From positions 12,466,501-12,530,500 of the forward strand of contig NC_088315.1 in the NCBI RefSeq assembly GCF_910592395.1: a stretch of 64,000 bases of DNA, written 5' to 3'. Below, in pieces: positions 10,903-23,034 of this stretch. Under the pieces are notes generated by a model, which saw only the letters and a list, made by a program, of their open reading frames with translations, was not told the DNA's origin and ran no database searches. How positions within the stretch are numbered: the first letter of the stretch is position 1; each line of letters begins with the position of its first letter. A program made the translations under genes and the position numbers. Source of the DNA: Lineus longissimus. Taxonomy: Eukaryota; Nemertea; Pilidiophora; Heteronemertea; Lineidae.

Positions 10903-12071
10903 GTTAACATGAACTCTCGGCTTTGCACATAAACGTTTATACTACAAAGTGTTGACACTCAGTTGACAATCACAGGTTACAAAACCACCATTCGTCGACC
11001 TCCCATGCAACTGCCTTCCTGCCACTGGTGCCTTGTGACCTACAAAGGTAAATGTAAGAAGAAAGCTCTACAACTAAGTGCTGGATCCACAGATACTTCT
11101 AGGAGTCTTGAAAAACAGTTAGCCAGGTAGACCCACATTATAAGGAGAGACGTTCGACTAGTACATTGAGCAGTAATACCGGCCGCATGACTTAGTTTTT
11201 CTGAAGCTCGGACTCCTGAAAATACTGCGCTTCTATGCTGCTCCATGTTCTATCTGACGCGGATTTGGACATGGCCTGCGCTGCCATCGTCTGATTGCGT
11301 TATTTTTCTCTTGATTAATGGTTTGCTGTTGAGACCGAAGCCCAACCAACGTGATTCATCAAGCTTGATGTTGGGAGCGTCCGGTTGTCGCCAATCTTCG
11401 ACATTGCATTCAGAGAGATGGCGCAACATCATCGCAGACTGTGAGGGGTCTTGCCTTCATAAATGCCCAATGCAGTCAGATAGCTCTTGAGTCGAGCATA
11501 GATCGCCTGGTATCTAGTGGTTGATCAAGAACTGACTTTTGTTTTACAGGACGAAATACAAAACCACTCGATATATCAATGGCCAATTCACCAGCAATTT
11601 GAAAATAGCGAACAAGGCCAGCTACAGGACAAATAACCTCGTCGGGGTTACGAAAAATAGAGAAGACGTTAGTCTTGTTGACCCGATGGGTTTTACCCCA
11701 AGTATGTTTAATCGTATATCCCAGCTTGTGGTATCAGTGTAGGCGATACACTACGATGAATTATCGATATTATCAGGCCGGTCCGGTGGCACACATCTGC
11801 CAATTTCATCATGTTAATGGCGTGTCAAGACCCACAAATCACTCAGATGTCTAGAGCAGGCACTTGTACATATTTCTGTTTACATAATACATAACCATAC
11901 CTATTCTGTCGTCGCCAATTATCGTAAAATCTACGATAAAACCCGGGCGACTTTTCGGGTGACGCCATGTTCATGATGTTGATGATGGAATTAGGCGGGA
12001 AGAGATTCGGCAGGGTTGTGGGAATTGTATAACTTTTAGAAAAATCCAGGTGGTGGAGGGCGCTGAGTCAT
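10903..12071. other. Unassigned DNA
   Basis: No gene recognised. Short frames at 11040-11246 (-), 11245-11490 (+) and 11539-11742 (+) show no domain. The composition is less AT-rich than its surroundings. A decayed coding element cannot be excluded. Confidence 0.35.
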
Positions 12072-12100
12072 AGTCCAGTCCAGTCCAGTCCAGTCCAGTG
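12072..12100 (+). repeat. (CCAGT)n microsatellite
   Basis: Five uninterrupted units of TCCAG/CCAGT. Confidence 0.9.
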
Positions 12101-12477
12101 TTTGTTGATCCAGGGTTTTCGAATACCCGCTTTCAGGACGGAATAGCAGAAATTCTCTATATTTACGCTCGTTTTCATCGGATAATCCATGATGGTGTTT
12201 AGGTGAATATTCTCTCTGTTAGTTCTCCTCGCTTTTGCAGATTATATTTCTACTTTTAGGGAGGTTTTAGGACGGATTTGCTTGATTGTCCACGTGCTAG
12301 TATTGTACTAGGCCTGGTAGTATCGATTTTTTTCACGTCCAGGGTCTGAGAGCCGGCGTAGGCCCCTATAGTGTTTTATCTAGTATGTCCTCCCCGCAAA
12401 TAGCGGTGTAGGTTTATTTGTTGATGGAGGGGTCGATTTATTTTCTCCATAATTCTAACTTGTATTTTTTTTCTTCA

Positions 12478-13120
12478 GGTTCTCATCAGTGCACACCATG
12501 GAAGTATTATTAGGACCTCCATGTGCACACACAGGGATACTCCGTCAGTATGGTTGGACATGGCCTACGTGTAATGGGGTCATCCCTATGTTCCCTGGTA
12601 CCTATCTTCCCCCAAGAGGTACCTATCTTCCCCCAAGAGGTACCTATCTTCCCCCAAGAGGTACCTATCTTCCCCCAAGAGGTACCTAGGGGGGGCCTAT
12701 GTTCCTCGGTACCTATGTCCCCCATATAGTTTTTATGATACAGTGTATGTACCAATTTAAAGCAAAGGCGCGTGCACCTTGGCCTTTAAATCACGAAACA
12801 ATGAATCTATACTGAGTAAAAATGTCTTTTTGTACAAACAAAAAATACTGAAACTCTGCTTTTTGGGAGATTTCTGGGAATTGCAATTTCCTGGAATTCA
12901 GTGACTTCATTCTGTGAGGTCTTTCCAGAAATTTGTGGACACAAACCGTATCACAAAAAACACACTTTTCTTTGCGGACATAGGTACTGGGAACATAGGT
13001 ACCTGGGGAACATAGGTACCTTGGGAACATAGGTACCGAGAACATAGGTACCTCATCGGGGAACATAGGTACCGGGGAAACATAGGTACCGGGGAACATA
13101 GGTATGCTCCCACGTGTAAT
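12478..13120. repeat. Inverted pair of GGTACC tandem arrays
   Basis: The left arm holds four perfect 21-bp units (12597-12680) starting GGTACCTATCTTCCCCC, followed by degenerate GGTACC units to about 12722. The right arm (12980-13105) holds about seven units of the form GGGAACATAGGTACC, i.e. the same motif on the opposite strand, with 14-19 bp spacing. About 250 bp of AT-rich DNA separates the arms. Transcripts or single strands could fold into a long hairpin. Open frames through the arms (repeated YLPPRGT) are by-products of the repeat. Confidence 0.75.
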
Positions 13121-14260
13121 TATATGTGTACCCACACTCATAACCCAGCACTTCCGGTGTTCTGCTGACAGACTGACGGCAGCGCCACTGTTTCGCCGTA
13201 GACTATCATGTTTTCGGCAGACTTATGATGGGTGTTTCGGGCATTTGCATTTCTCTCAGCCACTGCGTTATTGTTAACACAAATTTGTTTAAACTTGGTA
13301 GCCTATTTTTAGTATTCGTATAGTCTGTGTGATAGAGGGTTTAAAGAGGGGGACCCCAAACATCTACACTTACAACGGCAATGTTGAAATTAAATTTAGG
13401 CCTTTCGCAATTGGACATTTTAAAATTCAATTACAATTTCAAATTTTTAACGTACAGCGACGGCTTTTAGACAATCATGCGATACACACATGCACACTGT
13501 ACTGTACATAACACAATGCATCAAACAGGGGCCGATTTATCACAATAATAGATTGGGGTCCAGAGAGAGTGATCACTACTGGGGACCTTTTGATCCGTGC
13601 TGGGGACTGCTCTGATAACCAAATGCTCATTCAATATCCAAACACAGCGCGTTCATACAGAGAGTGGCCAAGCGGTGCACAGCCTATTAAAAGGGGACTA
13701 TAGGCAGGAGCATGGGCCAATTTAGCCATCTTCATGTAACTAATATACACAGTAAGGGCCCTTGGTCATGTTAGATTGAGCACTAAATATATTCCTCGTA
13801 CAAGTAGGAATCGTTTCGATGTACTGTGAGATGTGAGAGACCCCTATTGGTGTTTTCGTGTAACTTTATCTTGCCTGCCTACTGCTGCCTATATTGTCCC
13901 TTAACATAACCATAGTCGTCGATTTCACTCTTTCAGGGTGTTTAAATACGAGTTAGGAAAACCTATCTGACAACCTCCTTGCGCATGACCGGAACTATTT
14001 ATCGACGTCATTCCGTCCCTGCTTGAATTTGCTGCCATTGCAGTTTGATTGTGGTGAAATAGCACATCCACGAAACTTAACGTCACCATTGCGTCCCTCG
14101 CCAGATTCATGACCTTGGACATGTCGGACAGCGTCATGATGACGCGATTTCCTTGATTTTTGGACCATTCATGTTGCCTTAGTCTTAAGCTCATCTTGAC
14201 CATATAAGCCACCAATACATCGTTTAATTTATATATACACAAAGACCTACCGATTGAGCG
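13121..14260. other. Unassigned DNA
   Basis: No gene recognised. A 105-residue frame at 13925-14242 (-) has no known motif and no splice or start context that would support it. Confidence 0.4.
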
Positions 14261-14390
14261 TCACGGTACGCAAACATGGCCTGATTGGTCTTACTGTGAT
14301 GCAGTTATATAAATCATTCTTTGAATCACGGTACGCAAACATGGCCTGATTGGTCTTACTGTGATGCAGTTATATAAATCATTCTTTGAA
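14261..14390 (+). repeat. Perfect 65-bp tandem duplication
   Basis: Units 14261-14325 and 14326-14390 are identical, beginning TCACGGTACGCAAACATGG and ending TCATTCTTTGAA. Identity of the copies implies a recent duplication. Confidence 0.9.
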
Positions 14391-14921
14391 ATTACGATTG
14401 CTTCCGTGGCATCCGCGATCATTTTAGGGGGGTCTATATATATTTATTCGCCACATTTTGCTCAATGCGACATATCAAGCACCTTTATCATCTTACCCGG
14501 ATAAAAACTGATGCATCATTATTAGCAGCTATATTTTGGCTGTGAGAGTCACATCTATCACAATGCGGCCGATCATGCGGCGGCAATATTGAAAATGTAC
14601 GGCATCAACCCTCTGAGGGGGTCTGTTCATTCGCTTCATTGATAAAAGGCGAAGCCCAACGAAAACAAAATGCAGCTTTTATGGTATTCATTCACGTCAT
14701 TGATAAATTATGGAAACCTAAATTCAGCGGTCTGGTTTTGGATGGGATTTCTTCAAGATAGAAACTTGTCCGTGCTCTCTAAAAAAAACTCCCATAACTT
14801 TCATGGGTCCTCCCGAGAAGCCATTTTCATAGCATGCCGTGGACGACGTCATAATTTTGGCAGCGCCACCTCATAAATCTGGCGAGTGACGCAATGGTGA
14901 TGTAACAAGAGTTTTTGTGGG
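14391..14921. other. Unassigned DNA
   Basis: No gene or repeat recognised apart from short low-complexity runs. Confidence 0.4.
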
Positions 14922-15636
14922 TTTTTGGCTCACCTCTGGGAGTCTATACAACACTGCTCTGTCCGTCATCATCGTCTGTATCCGGTTTTAAAGTGGCACG
15001 TTTCTTAACTGCTAGAGCTATAAACGTGAAACTTTGTACACAGGACCCCAAAGGTCAGGTGACTTCTGACAATGAATTTCTGTCCGATCTGATTCTTGAC
15101 TTGGGAAACCAGGGGGCCAGAAGTGGAAACCTAAAAATTGTGATATCTCCCTTATGAGCTACTCGTTTTTGATAACATGTTTATGGTAGGTTTTACTAGC
15201 AAGGATACATCAAATAACATACGGGTTTTTGATTTGACCTACTTTTTAAAGTCACAGAGGTCAAATGGTGTGAATTGGCCATTTGAGTGTAACATGGCAC
15301 GTTTCTTAAATGCTATAGCTATGAACTTGAAATTTGGTACACATGACTCCCTACGTCATATAACCACTGACACCAAATTTTGGTCTGATCTAATTCTTGA
15401 CTTGGCCACCAGGGGGTCAAAACTAAAAAAGGTAAAAAGTGCAATATCTCGCTTATTATTGACTTGTTTTCGATGATATGGTAGGTACTCCAAGCAACGA
15501 TGCATCACATGTCATACCAACTTTGGTTTGACCTATATACTATACATGTAGAATGTTTCTTTACCAGGATGAATTCTTAACAACCAAATATCTATAGGGG
15601 CCTACCGTGAACACAATGGCCCCTGGCCGTTTCATT
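14922..15636 (+). repeat. Dispersed repeat family A, copy 2
   Basis: It starts 'tttttggctcacctctggga' with a GTCCGTC block and ends 'gtgaacacaatggcccctggcc'. It contains two of the ~305-bp internal modules, whose core phrases are 'caaggtcacagaggtcaaatgg', 'gaacttgaaatttggtacacatgac' and 'tcttgacttggccaccagggg'. Frames such as 14915-15157 and 15177-15476 are shadows of these modules. Confidence 0.7.
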
Positions 15637-16073
15637 TATTCCAAAATTTGAAAAATGTTGTCAAATTGCATTTCAACTCAAGTCTTTGTCTGAAAAAATT
15701 CCCTCTTGTCTGAAACAAAGCGATTTGAGGTGTTTTATGCGCACTATTTTAGTAGCGTATAGAAAATTGCTGTGTGATCAGGTTGGTGCATGCAGACGAC
15801 GAGGTGTGTTTTGGCCCCTTGAATAATTTTAATCAGCTCAAAATTGAAATCAATATTCACTTGAGGAATATTAAACAGGGTTACATTACAGTGGACTCGA
15901 ATATCTTTAGTTAATTGCCACATTTACGGCATTTTGTTCGAGCATTCCTGCCTCGAACATTTGCGTACATTTATACATGCAATACACGTGCAATGGAAGC
16001 CAATACTAGCAGAGATATTATGCTTGACTATTGTTGCTACTTTGGAGAATGCCTATCTGTTCATTACGTTTGT
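15637..16073. other. Unassigned DNA
   Basis: AT-rich intergenic sequence with no recognised feature. Confidence 0.4.
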
Positions 16074-16460
16074 AGCTCACATGGGTGAGCTTATCTCATC
16101 ACCTCTTGTCCGTTGTCCGTGGGTCCGTCCGTCGTCCGTCAACAATAGGGGCACGTTTGCTCTCTATTGAGTCTAGAAAGTTGAAATTTGGTGTGAGGAT
16201 GTCTTATGACAGTTGACTTGACACAAAAAAAATCGTCACCATTTGACCTACTTTCTGAGCTCCAGGCGGCCATCTTTGAAAACCTTATTTTGTCAATATC
16301 TCATGAAAGTTAATAGCTAGAACAATGAATTTTTTACTGTCAGCACTTCTGATGAGATTACATAACATAATGTACGTGTTTTTGATTTGACTTCTCTTGA
16401 AGGTCACAGTGGTCAAACTCTAAAATTCCAGCAAATGTAGCACATTTCGTCACTTGATGT
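16074..16460 (+). repeat. Dispersed repeat family A, subfamily 2, partial
   Basis: It starts 'tagctcacatgggtgagctt', followed by a run of GTCCGT units and 'caataggggcacgtttgctc'. It aligns with 28654-29000. It includes an 'aggcggccatctttgaaaac' core and then fades. Confidence 0.65.
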
Positions 16461-16850
16461 TGGTGAGGTTTTTAAATGATACACTGCTTTTAGGCACGTC
16501 AAAACACCTTTTGCGCGGATAACACCGGTTTTTCTGTTGTTAAGATCGGAGTTAAGATGATATAATTAAGTAGTGAGCGGTGGCTAAACACTGCGACCCT
16601 TCTTATCATTAAAACATGGCAAGATAATCTTCAGGCGCCTCTCAAATTCCACAATGCACTAATACACTGAGCAATGTATACTGCGCAGCCCTGAACAAAC
16701 TCATACACACAGGATGATGACGTGTTAAGTAGAATATCACTAGTTCTGATGACTTTATTATGTGATTTTGTTGAGAAAATTTTACTGGCCGAGAACAGAG
16801 GGCGTCAGTAATGCTGTAGTTCATTATCTGTAACTTCAGATTCTGGACGC
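16461..16850. other. Unassigned DNA between two family A copies
   Basis: No feature recognised. It may be an insertion within a family A array. Confidence 0.35.
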
Positions 16851-16854
16851 CCTA

Positions 16855-17980
16855 AAAAAGTAAAAAGTGCAATATTTTGCCTAATAGTGACTTGTTTTCA
16901 GTGATATTTTTATGGTAGGTACTAAGAGCAAAGATACATCACATAGCCTACGGGTTTTGATTAGACCTAATTTTCAAGGTCACTGAGGTCAAACAGTGTA
17001 AATTGGCCGTTTGAGTGTAACTATGGCACATTTCTTAACCACTTAAGTTATGAACTTGAAATTTGGTACACATGACTCCCTATGTCATGTTCCTTCTGAC
17101 ACAGAATTTCGGTCTGATCTGATTCTTGACTTGGCCACCAGGGCCGAGAAGAGGACCTAAAAAGTGTCACTGTGATATCTCTCTTATGAGTGACTCCTTT
17201 TCGATAAAATTTTATGGTAGGTTCTCCTAAGAAGGATACATCACATATCATACAGGTTTTTGATTTGACCTACTTTTCAAGGTCACAGAGGTCAAATGGC
17301 GTAAATTAGAAGTTTGAGTGTAACTATGGCACATTTCGTAACCACTAAAGCTGTGAACTTGGTACACATGACTCCCTACATCAGTCATATAAGCTCGGAC
17401 ACTGAATTTCGGTCTAATCTGATTCTTGACTTGGTCACCAGGGGGCCAGAAATGGGAACCTAAAAGGTGTCAATGTGATATCTCTCTAATGAGTGACTCC
17501 TTTTCGATAAAATGTTTATGGTAGGTTTTCCTAGCAAGGGTACATCACATATCATACGGGTTTTTGATTTGACCCACTTTTCAAGATCACAGAGGTCAAA
17601 TTGCGTAAATTGGCCGTTTGAGTGTAACTATGGCACGTTTCTTAACCGATAAAGCTATGAACTTGAAACTTGGTACACATGACTCCCTACGTCATGTGAC
17701 CTCATACACTGAATTTTGATATGATTCTTGACTTGGCCACCATGAAGCCAAAACTAAAAAGGTAAAACGGTAAAAAGTGCAATATCTTGCTTATCAGTGA
17801 ATTGTTTTTTTCGATGATATTTTTATGGTAGGTACTCCAAGCAACGATACACCACATGTCATTCCCACTTTGGTTTGACTTATATATTATATATGTAGAA
17901 TGTTTCTGAACCAGGATGAATTCCTAACCACCAAATATCTGTATGGTGAGCACAATGACCTCTGGCCTTTTCATTATTTG
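16855..17980 (+). repeat. Dispersed repeat family A, copy with four tandem modules
   Basis: The phrase 'atggtaggt' recurs at about 16912, 17214, 17518 and 17826, giving an internal unit of about 305 bp. The right end reads 'ggtgagcacaatgacctctggcc', the usual family A terminus. The left 'gctcacc' end is missing. Confidence 0.7.
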
Positions 17981-19164
17981 GACCGGATTAATTTTAGGTA
18001 AGTGACAAATTTTATATTTTCAGCCATTACTGAAATTAATTATGGTATGAAACTTCTCACATTCATAGTAAAGATTCAGCACACTTGTTCGTAAGCTCTG
18101 TTAGCGAGGAGTTCAACTCAATTTTGTAAATACAACCTTTGAATCGAGTCAACCTTCATTTCGAAATATTGAAGTCACGATGCAGTGTCTTTGTAGAAAT
18201 GTACAGTAAACGCAACAATACGAAAATGACAAATTTTGCCTCTTTTCACAGCTTGTTCTAGTCCAAGCTCCTGCTGTCCATCCTTGATGAATGTATTTAA
18301 TTATTTTACATTTTCACCCACAATTTATTTAGATATCGCACTTTTTTATTGCCCGACAAAACTGGGTTTAATTTATGCACAAGCAGATGTAACAGTCAAG
18401 TGCTAAGTCACTGTCAAGTGATACCTAAAGTTGTCAAAATGGCAGCAGTATCTGATGTAAAACGATGTCAAAGTCTGACTCTAAAAGACGGATTACTCAA
18501 CAAATAACTCTCTTGTCACATAGCAGAACTAATGTCAATAAACAAGACAATAATAAACATCGTTCTGAAGTCATCTGGTAAGGTTGACAATGTAAATAAA
18601 CAGCGCATTTGACGATCTACTCCGGAGACTTGAAATGTCAACAAACAATGCGATACACACGTGCTCACTGTACATTGCACGTGCACACTCTTTATTCTCA
18701 ATCATGTTAATGAACTTCCTTGATCATTAGCACTTCCAAAGTAATTCCTACCTTTACCTTGATCAATAATCATTAGCGCCTTATCAGTTGTTGTTGGTCT
18801 TGTAAAGACTTGGCTATAGAAATTTAATATTTTCTCATCGTGTTTAACAGGAATAATCTACAGTTGCATTTGAACGTTTTTGATGACAACATAACAGATC
18901 ACCACGAGAGAAGAACTGAGCTACACTCATACTCATAGAACCAAACGAATACCTTACACCTCCCATCTAACTTCAGTGCTTACCCGCGCGGTCATCAGAA
19001 GAACTAGTCAATTCTAGTATTTCATTCTTTTTCACTGTAGTACTTACCTCAAAATTTATTAAATAAAGAAAACCGTGTGTGGCAGTTGAAAAATTCAAGT
19101 GTATCTGTTAAGTTTTTACTCGCTATCAATGTGAGCTAAGAAAATCATACCCCTTGGTCTTTGC
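17981..19164. other. Unassigned DNA
   Basis: About 1.2 kb of AT-rich sequence with no recognised gene. A short frame at 18516-18701 (-) has no support. Confidence 0.4.
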
Positions 19165-19475
19165 CTTGCACTTTGAAACTATTGGTTGTCCCTGATGTAA
19201 AACAGATGGCAATTACTGCATGGCTGTTCTGGCTTAGGCTGGACGATGTTCACAGGACTAGTTTGTCGCAACCAACCAACACTTCAAAGGAATTTTTGTA
19301 ATGGTCCAGGCTGTTTCTGGTTGTGACCATACATCTACTGGGCTGGTTTGTCTCAACCTGCTCTTCTAAGGATTTGATGTTAAGGTCCTTAACTGTATGC
19401 CCCAACGACAACGCATCAACTAACTGTTTTCACAACCTGCACTAAGAAGGAATTGATACAAAGGTCCAGACTACA
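19165..19475 (+). repeat. Diverged ~100-bp minisatellite-like repeat, left part
   Basis: Three units share 'aggaattgat', 'aaggtccaga', 'ggttgtgacca' and 'tactgg.ctggtttgtc' phrases with 10044-10215. It is interrupted at about 19476 by the X element block. The array resumes at 23947 ('gtcctaggttgtggcc'). Confidence 0.55.
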
Positions 19476-19876
19476 TTTATTCACTCACACAACGTAGTGA
19501 GTGTAATGGTTACGTATGTATACACTGTATGTAAAGTGTAAACAAAATTCATATATCCATCATGTCCATCGAATCTGAAAAATTTGTGCAGACCCATGAC
19601 AATTCTGGTTCCGGTACAGTTTTGTCGCATTCCATATGGGCCGCACGTTGGCCGATCCTGCATTCATGACGCGCCGCACCCACAGTTATTGTTTCCTTCC
19701 TCGTGACGCAATTATTTCATGACGTCATGAGCCATTGACCATTCACACAAGTAGATTTATTCACACCGGCGCCACTGAAGTGCGGGTGTGGGACATCATG
19801 TATTTAAAAATCGTCTGCTAGGACATACAGTTGTGTGAGTTCACTAGAGCTTGCTCTTTACATATTAACTCACACA
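19476..19876 (+). mobile_element. Element X, copy 1 (unclassified, ~400 bp)
   Basis: It begins 'cactcacacaacgtagtgag', a short palindrome, and ends 'cactagagcttgctctttac'. A second copy follows directly in the same orientation at 19877. About 220 internal bases (from about 19510) match 23100-23310 closely. No coding sequence is seen. The class is unknown; palindromic ends could fit a Helitron-like or foldback element. Confidence 0.55.
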
Positions 19877-19901
19877 ACGTAGTGAGTGTAATGGTTACGT
19901 A
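19877..19901 (+). mobile_element. Element X, copy 2, left end
   Basis: This is the first ~25 bases of a second X copy, identical to the start of copy 1 up to 'ggttacgt', where a LINE is inserted. The copy resumes near 23031. Confidence 0.6.
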
Positions 19902-22900
19902 AATTCAAATTCAAATTCAAAGCAGTTTATTGAGCCAGATGAATACTACATTCATATAGGTTAAGAAAATACAATAAACTGGTGCGTGACAGAGAGAAGA
20001 AGCAGAGGAAAGTAAAACAGGCAGGGATCTGTCTTAGGAAATGTACCCTGACCATCAGCGTACGGAGGTGATGTGACTACAAATGATAATAAAAAAAGCG
20101 TTAGAGTCTACAGAGAAATCATATAACAGCAAAATAAATGCGTTATAAAATATGTATATTACAAAAGATGAAACTGTGGAATGGAAGCAGGCACGATGTG
20201 GAAAAGTAGTGACAACATCTATTAAGTTGAAGTTTTAGTTTTGATGGAAAGCTATGTAGAGGCTTCATAAATAAAGTTGGCTGCTTGGGTTAATGTTTCA
20301 CCACTAGAATTAAGGATATAGAAGACCTGTTTCTCTTTGTCCAGCCCAAGGATCCTGTCTGGAAGTGAAGACAGCAGAGTGGTTCTTATAAGCTTAAATT
20401 TGGGACAGCTATGGAGAAAGTGGGCTTCGTCCCCAATAATGTTTTGATTTAAATCATTTTTACAAAAGTTACAAAATCTTTCATCTCTGGGGGTTTTAGG
20501 GCGTGAATAGCGTCCTCTTTCAATTTCAAGGTTGTGGTCGCTAATTCTAAGCTTAGTAAATCTTGCCCTTTTGGCCTTTATCTTAATATCATTTAGATAA
20601 TCTTCCATTAGGAAGTGGCTCTTAATGTTGGAATAAAGGAGCAATTTGCCTCCATCCTTTTGGGTTTCCACCATTTTCCAATAGACTACAAATGTTTGTC
20701 TTAATTTGAACTTGATGGTTTTGACATTACATTTGTCAAGACTGGATCCCAGTTGATGAGATAGTTTTCTAGCAAAGGAATACCAGGAAAAGGTGTTTTT
20801 CCGATCTATTTCTTTAGACTCATTCAGTGCGTGGGAAAGCAATGGAAAGTCATTGGCAGATTGCTGTACATGAATATAATATTTAAGAGTAGCCATAGCA
20901 ATGGAAATGAAAATTTGAAAGCGACCTAGTTCTCCTCTAACTGCAAGGTTAGGGGAACGTCTTGACACCCCAAGGGTGAATTTATTAAATAACATATCAA
21001 GTTTTTCTATAGGAGAAAGATCCAATTTTTTACCAAACATGGCATCCCATGGGGATTGGCCCATTTTAAAGAAATTCTCAGGGCCCCAGATTTCAGCTCC
21101 ATAGTTGGATATGGGTTTTATCAGTTGGTCAAATAGTTTTGAAGCAGTTGATGGATTGAGGTTGCAGTTTCGGATGGATGAGATTAGTTTAAATAAGGCC
21201 TTTCTTCCTCTACTTGCCAGATTTTGTTTGGTGATAGTTGAAGAGCCAGAGGAACTGAAGAGGACCCCAAGATATCTATAGAGTGATACATTTTCAATAT
21301 GAGTACCGTTAATGGAGAAATTGTCCTTACATTTATGACTGTTTCCACTAAATTTAAGTATTTTAGTTTTATTAACATTGATTTGAAGATGCCACTGAAT
21401 GCAGTATTCCCCAAGCTTATCAAGAGACCTTTGAAGGCCGGCTGGAGAGAGTGAGAAGATGGCAAGATCATCAGCATACATTAAACAATGGATATCCTGC
21501 TTATCTAAAAAGGGTGTATCATCGTCCACTGGGAGACAGTCTGGGAGGTCATTTATGTAAAGGTTAAAGAGATTTGGGCTAAGGATTTCTCCTTGTTTAA
21601 CCCCAGTAGTATGTTTAAATGAGTCAGTGTAATGATTTCCCGTTTTTATACAGGATTGACCATGATTGTACATATTTTCAACCACTCTGAAGAAATTCCC
21701 TCGAATGTTATAACGTAATAATTTGAAATAAAGGCCTATATGCCAAATACTATCAAAAGCTTTCTTGAAATCTACAAAGCATACGTAAAGGGCTTTTCTG
21801 TTACCGCGGACATATTTTTCAAAGAGGGTACGCAGGATAAACATATGGTCAGCAGTTCGTGCCTTTTTTTAAAGCCAATTTGGAAAGGGTTAGACAAGGA
21901 ATTATTTTTGATATATAGATCGAGCCTTGTATTGAGGATTGAAGTGAAGGTTTTAGAAAGGCAACTGTTTATAGTTATCCCTCGGTAGTTCGCCGGGTCA
22001 GCCTTGTCACCACTTTTAAAGATATTAATTATATGACCACAGCACCAACTCAGTGGGAATTGGCCACAATTTAGGATTTGATTGAAGATTTTTGTATACA
22101 TGTATATTTGGGTTAGGAAGGGGCTGGAAGCTTTGATCATTTCGTTACTAATTCGGTCAAGGCCAACTGATTTGCCCTTTTTAAGACGAGAGATTGCTTT
22201 GATAACCTCCTCCTCTTTAACTGCATAATCAAGTTCAGAGAAGAACGGCTCAGTCTTCATAGATTGAATGTCATTGATCATAGTGGAGGGGGTAGCGGGG
22301 GGTTCACAGGCAAGTAGATTTTTGTAATGGCTAACCATAAAATCATCAGGGACTTGAACGGCCCCTTCGAAATTGGATGTTTTCTCAAAATTCCTTAAAT
22401 CATCAATCTTTTTCCAGTAGAGTTTGGGATTTTTTTCTGAAAAGACTCCAATTTATCGATAATAGCCTGTTTGGATTGGCGTTTCTTAAGTTTCAGGATT
22501 TTTTTGTAAACAGCTTTCTGTTTGTAGAAAAGACCACGAATAAAGGGATTCTTTGGGTCCTGGATTGACTGTTTTCCTAATTTTTGAAGAGAGTTTCTCA
22601 TTTCAGTGCAGTCTCTATCAAACCATTTTTTGTTTTTGTTTGTTTGGGATGTACGAATATTTTGGATTGGCCACCTTGACTTGACTTTCAATGAAATTAC
22701 AGCGGCAGATGTGAGGATTTCAGTTAAATCAGTAATATAAGTATTAACATCTTGGTTGTTGACTGTCCGAGTCAAGTGATCCAATTTACTTTGAATGGGT
22801 TTGGTTTTAAGAGCTTCCATATATAGTTTAGGGGATAGCTCATCGTCCCATGAAAATTTAGATGGAAATACATTTAAGTTAAGAGTTATAATCAGTAGAA

Positions 22901-23034
22901 TGATTAGAGCCGCTACACGAGTGCTTAAATTTGATATTTACTGAGATTGGGCAATGGTCGCTAAGATCTTCCAGGAAGTCATAGACCTGAAAATATTGGA
23001 TTTGGTGGTAAAGTGAGTAGTGGGCTATGGCGTA
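19902..23034 (-). mobile_element. 5'-truncated non-LTR retrotransposon (LINE) inserted in element X
   Basis: On the - strand it runs from the last part of the APE endonuclease (SDHCPISVNIKF, ~22930-22970) through a linker and RT to a C-terminal CCHC-like segment. It ends in a tail of TTGAAT/ATTTGA repeats at 19902-19920. A 4-bp CGTA occurs at both borders (19898-19901, 23031-23034) and may be the target-site duplication. The 5' part of the endonuclease is missing, as usual for incomplete reverse transcription. Coding is split over frames 22879-23035, 22395-22820, 21772-22338 and 20252-21844, so the copy is dead. It shares motifs with the LINE at 35339-39040. Confidence 0.8.
20252..21844 (-). 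pseudogene. LINE reverse transcriptase, main open frame (530 aa)
   Basis: RT motifs in order: FVDFKKAFDS (first catalytic Asp, about residue 25), GVKQGEILSPNLFNLYINDLP (about 80-100) and YADD (about 123). Then come the thumb region with RYLGVLFSSSG, YGAEIWG, and a C-terminal CxxC...DEAHFLHSCP zinc-binding motif near 445-475. The RT start lies in the preceding frame (21772-22338, containing KGKSVGLDRISNEM and NYRGITIN), joined by a frameshift near 21800-21840. The RT primes on nicked target DNA. The GVKQG-x-LSP block differs from the GVPQGSILGP of the CR1/Jockey-like LINE at 48386. Confidence 0.8.

Noticed and set aside
12597-12680. CRISPR-like array
   Set aside because: Units are 21 bp with no unique spacers, and the genome is eukaryotic. 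It is a simple tandem repeat.
13925-14242. 105-residue - strand frame
   Set aside because: No recognisable motif and no conserved context. Likely chance.
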